Shown: positions 1-10,997 of the stretch, piece by piece | How positions within the stretch are numbered: the first letter of the stretch is position 1 | How the letters are laid out: each line of letters begins with the position of its first letter | Assembly: GCF_032854445.1 (NCBI RefSeq) | Contig: NC_088302.1 | Span: 52,048,046-52,112,045 of the forward strand | Reading direction: 5' to 3' | DNA: 64,000 bases | Origin: Liolophura sinensis | Lineage: Eukaryota; Mollusca; Polyplacophora; Chitonida; Chitonidae | Made by a program: the position numbers and the translations under genes | Notes under the pieces: generated by a model | Database searches by the model: none | What the model saw: only the letters and a program-made list of their open reading frames with translations | What the model was told of the DNA's origin: nothing

Positions 1-3000
1 TGAGCTGAGTGCCCAAGAAGAGAGAAAGGCCTATGAGGAAGAGCTGAACAGCCTGAAACAAGCTCAGATTGAGAAAGAGAAGCAGTTTGCTGAGTCTGTG
101 AGAAACCTCACTCAAAAGGAAACAAAGGTAGGAAACCCCTCCATCTCTTTTTCCTACCTCACTTTACTGCACACTTCAAACCATGCAGTGAAATTCAACA
201 TAGTGTACATTTATTTTTTTATTTCATTATAAAGTATTATGGTTACAGGAAACCGGGTAGAGAACAAAGTGTACATGTGTTCTATATTGTGTATTGAAGT
301 CTTTATGAAATGCAATTAGAAGTTTTAGATAGCAAAATACTAAAATTTAAAAAATGATTAAGGGTAAAATGTCTTTGACTTGTGTGGATATATGTGTGCA
401 TACATGTGCTTGAGGTTTAGTTTGACTGCTAATGATGTAGCTTTTCACAGCAACCATGACAAGGACATTTTCTTATTTAGATACAGGGCGAGTTTAAATC
501 AAGTGAGGAAAAACTGAAAGCAGTTGAAAACAAGCTTAAGTTGAAAGGAGAGAATGCAACAAAGCTTCAACAGCAACTTGAGGAGCTGAAGGCTGATTAT
601 GAGAAGCGCCTGCAGGCCAGCATCAATGAGCTAGAGACGGAGAGGGCGGGGGTGGAGACCTACCGTAAAAAGTTTGAGGCTCTGGAGAGCCAGTTCACCC
701 CTCTGAAGAAAAAAATGTTACAAGAAGAACAGAACCACAAGAAACTCAGTGAGTAAATTCTTTTGTTTAATATGGAATAAAATATTGGTCATCATTTTGT
801 ACGCAGAAAAAAGAACATGCACATGAAAAACTTCAAAATGATTTTTATTTGAAATGAATGGATGCAAGTTGATCAGATCCAGTATTACACCTGCAGCTTT
901 TTCAGCCTGGCTGGTGGGGTCAGGGTGGTTTTCACTGGGAGCCATTCTTCTTCCTCCACACATACATTAAACCTCCACCTCCACCATTTTAGCAAACATG
1001 TATGTTTATTGATGAAATGTGCACATGAATTAGTGCAAGTATATATAACTGATTGGTGTGCATATGCTACAGTCCAGGAGAACCGATCCCTGGAAGTGCA
1101 ACTGGCCCATGCCAACAGGCAGGTCAAACAGTACAAGTCTGAGCTGGACAAGGCTGGACGGGCACTACTTGGAGAGAAAGAGACAGGACAAACTAAGAAC
1201 AGTACTTCCTCAGGTGAGCTTGAATACTTAAATGTGTTCCGGGTTTCGTTCCTGGTTGTGTTTGCAAGATTTAAGGCCTGGTTAATGGGTTATTGATAGT
1301 GTTTCATCTGTTGCATGTATTTTTATTGCTGTAATAGGCTATTTGGCTATGATCCGCCGAATAAAAAATGATGTTACCAAACTGACTTCATATATCCTGT
1401 AAGCCTCGTCAGTAATGGACTCTACTGGTCATCATCTTGAATGCAAACTTTAAAATAACATTGACTGACTGAAGAACATACATTGTTTCAACTATCGAAA
1501 CAATTCAGTGTTTTGTGTATCGGTCTAAAAATGTAACATGATTTGAAATATTTGGTAAGTAATTCTATTCTGTTCCCTGTTCTTCCTCCAGCTTTACTAC
1601 TCCATTCCCTGTTCTCTGTCCATCCTCCAGCTTTACTACTGTATTCCCTGTTCTCTGTCCATCCTCCAGCTTTACTACTGTATCCCGTTCTCTGTTCATC
1701 CTCCAGCTTTACTACTGTATTCCCTGTTCTCTGTCCATCCTCCAGCTTTACTACTGTATTCCCTGTTCTCTGTCCATCCTCCAGCTTTACTACTGTATCC
1801 CGTTCTCTGTTCTTCCTCCAGCTTTACTACTCCATTCCCTGTTCTCTGTCCATCCTCCAGCTTTACTAGTCCATTCCCTGTTCTCTGTTCATCCTCCAGC
1901 TTTACTACTGTATTCCCTGTTCTCTGTCCATCCTCCAGCTTTACTACTGTATCCCGTTCTCTGTTCATCCTCCAGCTTTACTACTGTATTCCCTGTTCTC
2001 TGTCCATCCTCCAGCTTTACTACTGTATTCCCTGTTCTCTGTCCATCCTCCAGCTTTACTACTTTATTCCCTGTTCTCTGTTCATGCTCCAGCTTTACTA
2101 CTGTATTCCCTGTTCTCTATTCATCCTCCAGCTTTTCTACTCTATTCCCTGTTCTCTGTCCATCTGCCAGCTTTACTAGTCCATTCCCTGTTCTCTGTTC
2201 ATCCTCCAGCTTTACTACTGTATTCCCTGTTCTCTGTTCATCCTCCAGCTTTACTACTGTATTCCCTGTTCTCTGTCCATCCTCCAGCTTTACTACTGTA
2301 TTCCCTGTTTTCTGTCCATCCTCCAGCTTTACTACTGTATTCCCTGTTCTCTGTCCATCCGCCAGCTTTACTACTCTATTCCCTGTTCTCTGTCCATCCA
2401 CCAGCTTCACTACTCTATTCCCTGTTCTCTGTTCATCCTCCAGCTTTACTACCCTATTCCTTGTTTTCTGTCCATCCGCCAGCTTTACTACTGTATCCCA
2501 TTCTCTGTTCATCCTCCAGGTTTACTACTGTGTTCCCTGCTCTCTGTCCATCCTCCAGCTTTACTACTCTATTCCCTGTTTTCTGTCCATGTTCTCTGTT
2601 TTTATATCCTTCCCTCACCGAGACTTCTTTTTTTCTCTCGACAGAGGACAGTATTTTTGATGACTCACTGGATGCAGCCTCTGTTCACAATAAGCGTCAC
2701 TCCTCACCCCATCCTAACCGACCCAAACCTGCATCACCCTACTTCCTGCGCTCCAGACACGATTCTACCAGCTCTGCCCTCAGCATGAACAAACTGACGT
2801 CTGGGGACAACATTTCTGTGTCAGGGTAAGTCAGCCACCTACTGTTTTGATTATTGATTCAGGTGGACATTTCCCATGATATGAAGTACGCTTTGTGTGA
2901 AAGATCTCAAACTAGTACTAAACCCTGAAATTTCAGTCCTAGATTTTTTTTTATGCAGTAAAGCCTTATGATTCCAATGTCTTTGTTCACCGACCCAGTA

Positions 3001-6000
3001 CATTCATTGCCATTCAAATCCTAGTTTAAGAAACGGCTTGGGGAGGTATATGTATGTTCAGGACAAATAAAGAATGAACCTTTCTAGTAAGGTAGAGTGA
3101 ATTAACAAAAGTTGGAAGGTAGATAAAAAAACATGGGCATTAACAAAGGGTAAAAAATGCCTGAAACACAGGTGCCTTGTAATGTCATGCAAACAAATAT
3201 GACTATGAGAACATTATTTTAAGTAGGTTCTTTTTTTTTTTCTTTTTTTTTTTGGAGACGTTATCCATTACTGGAATGCTGGATGTGTGCGTTTGTGGCT
3301 GTCACCCATGAGTTTCATCCCTGCATACAACATATGCAAATTATCAGCAGCTGTATCTGTTGTTATGGCAAAATTGCTCCATAAAGAGTTTTAATTTGTT
3401 TCGAAATTGGAAAGTATCCAATGATTATACTCCACCTTCTGCTGTGTGGTCACAGTCCAGCAACAGATGATAACGGGTGCTTGGGGCCAATATGACAACC
3501 TATTCACTCACACTCAAATTAATAAATAAAACCCTCTAGATCACATTAAATGACATGAATAACTGTAACATTCATAAATGTCAAGTATTTACTGGTTGTT
3601 CTTGCTGTGCTAATATAAACAAGTGGCTAAAAGGCATATTCCCCATTACCTAGGTGTAGTTGACATACATGTAAGAGATACAATCACCACTAATCAAGTA
3701 ATCATGATGACAGCAGTAGCTTTTACATACTATACACTCCTGTGTCAATTGGAAAGTAGCAGCGATATTAAAACAGTTGGTGTTGGGGGAGGGTGGGATG
3801 GGTCATTTTGTGTGATGGTTTTAATCTAACTTTTATTGTGTAAAACAGTGTCAGTGTTTTCCATTAAACGGTTCCAGTCTAATCTTGAAACCATTCTTTC
3901 GTAAATTTAGAATAACATTGGGGCAGAGCGTAAAGGCAGAACTTAAATCATGGCCATTCTTTCATACAAAAATTGTTACCATACATAATGAATTTCCTAA
4001 TATTTTAAATTGTTTATGAAAACAGCCTCACCAGTCTCTCCATTTGGTTTCCAACTTATACAACCAAATATTGTATGGTTTTGGTGCCCCTTGTCCCTTC
4101 CACCCAAAATTCTACAGGTCATCTCATCACCACCTCCCACCTCTTTTTTTTTCCCCCTGTTAATTAAAATGTTCTATATGCAGATGTTTCAAGTGATTCG
4201 TGTTTTCTACACTCCTTTGGCTAACACCTTTATTTTCAAAATGTCATATTCTACTAAAGTGATCAGCACTAGTGCAATTTAGCAAGCAGTGTTTGCAGAT
4301 TTCTGACTCTCCTCTGCCCCTTTACAAACAGCACAACTTTATTTATTTTAATTCATTTGTCATCCCCAAGACTTTTGTTTTTCTTTTTTGTTCACGGAGA
4401 AGATGTCCTTAAATACCAAGATGCACATGAAGACAAAAAAAATGGTCTATACTTGAATCATATTAAAATTTGTTTAAAGGTACATTTAATAAGTCATAAA
4501 ATGCATTGTGAAATTTGAAAACAAACTTTGTTCATCCAAATACTGGTAATAGATTTATGGCATAGATAAAATCAATAGATAGAGTAAGGTATTTAGATCT
4601 TCATGATACATGATTAGTTTTAACTTAACAGCCATGTAAACCATAATGGGATTTATAATATCATTTCTTTCCCACAATGACAGTGGTAGCTCACAGCTTA
4701 TCTACTTGGCAGCTTACCGCTGGTTGGGTTTTATTTGATCATTTTTACATGCTGTGCAATAAACTTTTGAAGGTTATCCATCAATCCACAGTTTTCTCAG
4801 CTTTTTTTATTACCCCTGCTGCTTTAATCTCCTTGGAAAGTCAACAGAAAGTTATTAAGCCAGAGCGGTGTGATTGTAACTGATCTGATAATAGAAGAAC
4901 AGTTCAATTCCTTATGCCAGCCCCCAACCTCCTTATGTCACTGTACTTTCCCTGCTGAGCCGGAATCACCTCCCAAATTCCCCCCCCCCCCCCCTCCTAC
5001 TGACACTTTGAGATGGGTCAGTCAAAGCCAACCATTATAACGCACTTCACTACCTGCTGCTCCCCCTGTTGAGCTAAGTGTGCTTATGAGCTAGTAGATA
5101 CAACTTCTTAGACCTACCTGTATATAACCCTGACCATAGCATACCTATCAGTCAAAACTCAGTCCACCACAGCAGTGACAGCATAACTGACAAACTGAAA
5201 GTTCAGAGGTGCAAAGCCTGTTGCCACTCTAGGAATATTAGAACCAAAAGAATTTCTGGATAAGATTAAGCAAAGTGGTTAACTTGAGTAATCACCCCAC
5301 AGTTTTGTACTGCACTAGAATTCTGCCAGAATGCCTAACATTAAGCTATTTATCTATGCCCAGTTCACAGGACGATACTGGTAAGTCGCTCAGATTAGCC
5401 TCAAATGTTGATTTTGTTATTTGTTTCTGCTTTTTTCTGAAAATAGTACTTCAGAAAAATATCAGTAGTGTTGTATTGTTTTAGAAGAAATGGCCATGTG
5501 CAGAAAACAGTAGGTCACCTATACTGGTCAGGTGTTCTTTATAATCAACATATATTCAGACAGTTTTGCATTCCATTCCAAGTTTTGCTAATACACCTCA
5601 GGGCAAGAGTCAGTCATCATCAGTTGTGTGGACAGGCCACCCAATGCAGTCACGAGGGAACACGAACAGCCAGTCTTTACAGTCTCTGGCCTCCCTCAAC
5701 AGCAGTCTGATGAGTACCATCAGTACAGAGTCCACACGTTCAGCCAGCATACCAAGTAAGTCACAAGCCCTGTTAACGTTATATACAACATGGGCCTGCT
5801 CGCACAAAGCCCTCTGAACGTTAAGAGCATGTAACTGTCATGACAACCAGCACTGTAGGTATTACGTCCCTATGGTATTTACGTGCTATTAACTTCAAAA
5901 GGGCTTCATGCAAGTGGACCTATGCGTCTGAAACAGTCCGGCAGTCTGATCAATCTTTACTGGCACTAATTATTTTACCTTCTGAAACAAGGCTGATTTG

Positions 6001-9000
6001 GTGAAACTATGTACATGTATTAAGGGTAATACATTGCAGGACATCCAGTTTGCTGTCTAACACGATGAATGTTTGTATGTAGACCTATGAGAGACACAAG
6101 TTCATGGGAGTTCAAGTGGGGGCACTTACAGGAAGTTGGTGTTAGAACCCTGGCGGTATGGCCGAATGTAGCGTTTTCTACTCCAACTTCTGATATATGC
6201 GCAAGTGCCCCCATGCTGAACTCTTGTGAACTTGTGTCTCTCCCATGCCCTATATGATGTGGTTTTGTTGGCACAGCCTCTGGGCACTTTAGCTCATGTC
6301 CCTTATCAGCCAGGTGAAAAATAACATGGACAGGTGTAGGGAAATGGCCAACTGTTGATGTTTAAGTATACTTGATAAAAACTAGATGTATCTACACAGC
6401 AAGCTAAAATTTTAATGCTTTGGTTTTTATGGCTGAAGTATTTTTTTTTTTTTTGTATATACTTGTACTTCAGTGTAAAGATTCAGTCATGCTGTTTAAG
6501 CATGATTTGGACATCTTTAAAGGAGAAGAAAATTTTTTAAAATGACACTATGGGCTGAAAATAGCATATTTTTCTATCTGGTGGTGCCTGCTGCATAATT
6601 TTGTGATAATTTTTTCCTCGCCACACACGTAAAGCCTGAAAATGACAAAGTTGACATAAATCGCTGAGTCCATCGCATCCTCCATCTTTAACAATCTGTA
6701 ATTTACGCTGGGGGTGTGTTGACTCTCAGCCAATGAGAGTCGTTAAAACTGCGAGTGTTTGTGTAAACTCGAAACCTATGTCCAACATTCCGGTTTCCCC
6801 GATTGTCAAGCGCTACTTTCTGGGAAGAAGAGTTCTACCGGAAATGTAGACCACAAAGTTAGTACATCTTTTGGCCCTCCTGTCAGATACTTTTATGATG
6901 TGATACATGAAAACTAATCAGTGGTATATTATATAAATCTAGTTTCATAATCATACTTGTTTTATTCCTCCAGGAGGTGCTGGCAGCCTGTTTTCTTGTG
7001 AAGATGAAGAAGAAACTGGTATTGAATATGAGTGGAACAGACTGGATGAACTCCAGCGCAGGAACACCTTGTGTTTGCCACACCTCAAGTCTTGCTACCC
7101 ATTAGAAACTCAGGCTGGAGATCCCAACGAAAACACCATCCGGGGACAACCTTCAGAGCTTACCTCTAGCCAATCAAACGTGAGCATTCGCAAACGACGA
7201 ACAGAAGGCAATGGCGAACAGGAATTCAGTGTAGGAAGCAGAAAATTGGTGAGGGCAAGAATGTTGGCTAAGCTTTCAAAGCAAACAATCACAGAAAGAT
7301 ACAGGGGGAAAAAAGAATTAGCTCTAACATAATAGGTCCTGACCAACTGTGTCACTGAAGTGAGCCTTTCCTTGCTCATCTACAGGTTTTTGCTTAGAAA
7401 AGATTTTAGGTGCATTGGAATGAGCTGTAGTTTCAAGGTTAAATCTCGTCTATCTTAATTCTTCAACCTTTTCAACCTCCTTTGCAACCAATAGTTTATA
7501 ACACATTCTGAGAGAGGTATGTAGTGTAGTGAAAATAATTTGCACAGTTTTATGAAGCTTGCATCTTTAATGACACAAACAAATCAGTTTAGCATCATTC
7601 TCATGATAAATTATATATACAAATCCCATTGAAATGAATGCTTTAGTAGTTGAAAAGGTTGAAGTTCTACAGTATGTAGAACTCCTCACCAGTCTTAATG
7701 CATGTTTACACACATCTTAATGTTAATAGAAAAACCTGAACAAATTTCTGTACACATCCCAAATATTTGTCCTGTTATGTATTCTATTCAGGGGCCGGTA
7801 AGTCAAACTAACTAAGGTTCTATTCATATAACTGGGTATGTACATGTGTTCTGTTAAGAAAGTTTTTGTTTAATAGAATGGGTTTCTTTTTTGTGTTTTC
7901 TTTAACCCACTGATTCCTTATTATTTTCCTTTTTTGTGTGTGTTGTTTTGTTTTTTTTTGTTAATTTTATTCTTTTTGTTTGTTTTGTTTTCATCTATTT
8001 TCCTTTTAGTGCTAACTTGCCCAATTTTATTGCATCACTTACCAATTATTAAGGCCATATGATGCATGAATTTTGAAAAAAAAAATTAAATTTATTTTTA
8101 ATGTCGAAAAGGAAAAAATTTTACTTTTATCATAAGCCATAACAGTTTTATGAGGTTTGGTTGGATATCACAAACCAAATGAGCAAAGGACACATGGCAT
8201 TTCATATTGTTATAAATATTTTTTGATTAAAGTAATGAAAGATAATTGTCTTGTTGTACAGGCACGACACAGCACAGCTAACATTATGCAGCCTCCATCT
8301 ACCACACCAGCAGAGACCTACAACAGGGGATAAAGTACTCCGAAAAATCCCCAAGAAGATCAGCTCGGCGCAAGGTCTAAGTCTGCTGGTACACCTGTTG
8401 TATCGCAGGATGACCGTGAAAACCAACCAGATCTTGCTGTGGTGAGTTCTCACCAAGTTGGTTTAAAATGTCCCATCACTGAGGGCAGGTTTCATAAAGG
8501 GCACACAAACTTATGTTCATGTAACAACTCATAGCAACTGACAGTGTAGACATTGAAGGCACCATTACAGCTAGGCGATCGTAATGATAAGATTGCTCCA
8601 TGACTGCCACGTCCTTACATTTGATATAAAACTATTTATTTATTTAAATAGTGTTTAATGCCATACCGACGAATTTCCTCTGAGTTATGTATAACAGTGT
8701 TCTTTAAAATTCTTTGTTAAATCATGTTAAAACATTTTGACTTTGGTCACTTCAGTTTTACTTATTCTACAGTCTCCCACACAGTTGTGTATTCCTGTTA
8801 ACACATTTTACATTAATTCTGTTTCCAGATCCAAGACGTGAGAGTATCCGCCTTCAACATCGACAACACACCCAAAGCACTGCGTAGAGGCCTCAAGAGA
8901 CACAGACTGGTTTCGTACGAATATTTGCAGCTAGCAGAAACTCACAAGTTAGTAACTCATAAATCTGTTTGAATCCTCTAATATCTGTGCTTCATCGCAG

Positions 9001-10673
9001 TCATTGATTGATTTAAGTGGGAAATCAGATAAGTGTACATCTTCCCGATCTATGACTGATTTAAGTGAAAAATCTAAAATGTGTACGTCCTCTCAATCTA
9101 AGGACGATATATGTGTGGCATCTAATCCTTGTACATTTTCCCAATCCATGACTGATTTAAGTTTAAAAATCTAACATATCTACATCGTTTCAAAGTGAGG
9201 CAAATTTTAGTGAGAAATCCAACAGGTGCAGATTATCCCAATCTGGTGTTCTTACACCATCCAGGTCTGTGAGTGATTTAAGCTACAAATCTCCACCAAC
9301 ATGCAGCGAGTTAGGCACTGTCACAAAGTTAACTCCAGGTAGGATCAAAAATACATTCTCACTGAAGCTTACACAAACACCAACTGCACCAGACAGTGGG
9401 CATCCGCAGGTCACACCTGTCCAAGCCTCAATTCAGCAAACGTTTGTCCACTTTTTACCATGACACCGCCTCCACCACATGTACCAAAACTGTCTCCTGC
9501 TGAACAACCGATTCCACGCATGTCAGAGGCAACGACAACCATTACCAGCAACACTAGACAGTGCAGTCCTCAGCAAAACACTGATACAAACATTGATTGT
9601 ACTGTTTCTGTCACTCAAGGCTACAGCAGTGAAAAAGGTGACTCCATGATTGGCAGCAAGAGCGAACACAACAACACCATCGTTGGTAACATTGAACAGT
9701 CTATTTCTGACACTAAAGGCAACAAGGGTAAACACAGCAACACTACTATTGGCAATAGCACACAGACTGGTTCTGACACTCAAGGCAACAAGAACGAACA
9801 CAGCAAGAGTGTGTTTTGGTAACATCGAACAGGCTGACACTGAAAGCAACAGGGACAAACACATAGGACAAACTGGTTCAAAACACTGTTGGAAATAATG
9901 AGGACACTCTCTGACAAACAGACTGTTTCGGAAGCTAAAACCAGGAAGGATAAACCGATGGGTAGCTTGACAAGCAAAAGCAAGCAGACCACTCCTAATA
10001 TCAGTAAGAGAAAATTGGCAGAATATCTTGACACACAATCATAAGCAGGGCAAGTCAAGGCAAGCCCCCTGTCCCAAATGCAAAAATCTGCAAGACTAAC
10101 CATACAGAGCACATGACAGATAAAGGCAGCCAGAGCAATCCCACACAAACCAGTAAGCCAAATGGCCAGAGGAACATTATCCTTACGCGCCCACACAAAG
10201 TTCTCGGCACGAAGACAGTGCCAAGCAGACAAGGACAACAAAAGAAATCTTTTGGACAAAGCACAAACCACTGAGCCACCCACCCACAGTGGCACAAGCC
10301 CCACGCCCCAACAAAGAGTTCCCAGCACCCAAGACTGTGCCAAGTAACGAAAAAGACAACCAAGGCAATTTTGTAGATAAAGCACAAACCAGTAAGCCAC
10401 CCACCCAAAGTGGCACTAGCTTCACGCACCCACACAAAGTTCCTAGCATCAAGTCCATGCCAAGCAGCCAACTCGACAGCCACTGTAGTCTTGTATATGA
10501 GGCACGAACCAGCAAAAGTACCCAAGAATTGAAACACTTTTGGGATTCTCTTTTAGGCCAAATCTTCAAGGCCGCAATCAAAACCCCCATAAACTCAAAA
10601 CTGACGGGGTTTCTGCAGAGCAAAACAGAGTCTTTACTTACGTAGCCTGTTGTCGTCAAGCTCAAAGCAATGA
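1..10673 (+). CDS. NUMA1: NuMA homologue, upstream copy, 3' half only (partial, frameshifted near its end)
   Basis: Second copy of the NuMA 3' half, read through eight exons: 1-127 (5' cut by the window), 481-748, 1073-1213, 2645-2825, 5583-5755, 6974-7248, 8262-8441 and 8829-10673. Exons up to 7248 have the same lengths and phases as the downstream copy (268, 141, 181, 173 and 275 bp). They encode the end of the coiled coil, a Ser/Pro-rich linker and the LGN-binding exon (WNRLDELQRRN...LPHLKSCYPLE). The last two exons are broken by single-base changes. Exon 8262-8441 carries four deletions and one insertion relative to the downstream copy. The terminal exon has lost a G at its acceptor (8828/8829) and is interrupted repeatedly, for example by an extra A near 9170. 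It also carries a 270-bp segment (9523-9792) where the other copy has 3 bp. The stop equivalent is TGA at 10671-10673. I read this as an alternative haplotype left in the assembly; a real tandem duplicate cannot be excluded. Confidence 0.85.
1570..2610 (+). repeat. 39-bp intronic minisatellite, copy 1
   Basis: About 26 tandem units of 39 bp around CTCCAGCTTTACTACTGTAT + TCCCTGTTCTCTGTCCATC, in the intron 1214-2644. Single-base variants recur (Ctgtcc/Cgttc, CTACTG/CTAGTC). Since 39 is a multiple of 3, the minus strand stays open as a VVKLEDGQRTGNT-type repeat, which I treat as non-coding. Confidence 0.95.
5330..5380 (+). other. Candidate 51-bp cassette exon in NuMA intron, copy 1
   Basis: Preceded by ttctgccag and followed by a consensus gtaagt donor. 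At 51 bp (17 codons) it fits the phase-2 junction between exons 2645-2825 and 5583-5755 without stops. The counterpart is 23950-24000. The encoded MPNIKLFIYAQF is unlike the surrounding Ser-rich tail, so this rests on splice signals and phase only. Confidence 0.25.
6086..6252. repeat. Fold-back (inverted-repeat) element, copy 1
   Basis: Left arm (GAGACACAAGTTCATGGGAG ... GGGGGCACTTAC ... GAAGTTGGTGTTAGAA) pairs imperfectly with the right arm, whose reverse complement reads GAGACACAAGTTCACAAGAG ... GGGGGCACTTGC ... GAAGTTGGAGTAGAA. A short CG-containing loop lies between the arms. It could form a ~65-bp stem and resembles a small MITE or fold-back element in the intron after exon 5583-5755. 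Confidence 0.75.
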
Positions 10674-10797
10674 GTTTATGATGAACGATCAGATTCCCCA
10701 CATTGAGGCCTTGTCCTGCCTCATATACATGTAGGTAGTAGATGTCATACTCAACCACACAGTAAGACAGCTTCACTGTCAGTCAACCAAATCAAAA

Positions 10798-10997
10798 NNN
10801 NNNNNNNNNNNNNNNNNNNNNNNNNNNNNNNNNNNNNNNNNNNNNNNNNNNNNNNNNNNNNNNNNNNNNNNNNNNNNNNNNNNNNNNNNNNNNNNNNNNN
10901 NNNNNNNNNNNNNNNNNNNNNNNNNNNNNNNNNNNNNNNNNNNNNNNNNNNNNNNNNNNNNNNNNNNNNNNNNNNNNNNNNNNNNNNNNNNNNNNNN
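10798..10997. other. Assembly gap (200 N)
   Basis: A run of exactly 200 N, typical of a fixed-size scaffold gap. The left contig stops inside an A-run that in the other copy is at least 17 bases long (29123 onward). The right contig begins inside a NuMA exon (ALKSK codons). Confidence 0.98.

Larger units (their letters stand above)
1..10797 (+). repeat. NUMA1: Large direct duplication, copy 1
   Basis: Near-identical over exons and introns to 18698-29126, in the same orientation. Position 1 corresponds to 18698; the last base before the gap corresponds to about 29126. Copy 1 is 368 bp longer, mostly from a 267-bp net coding insertion and about two extra 39-bp minisatellite units. The 5' boundary is outside the window. 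Confidence 0.97.

Noticed and set aside
1696..2512. Minus-strand open frames encoding VVKLEDGQRTGNT-type repeats
   Set aside because: They are read-through of the 39-bp intronic minisatellite (unit length divisible by 3), with no splice or start context.
9523..10776. Long minus-strand frames of up to 206 residues (and 28035-28952 in the other copy) with membrane-like composition
   Set aside because: Antisense of the NuMA terminal exon; the apparent hydrophobicity comes from reversing S/T/K/Q-rich codons. They change between the two copies.
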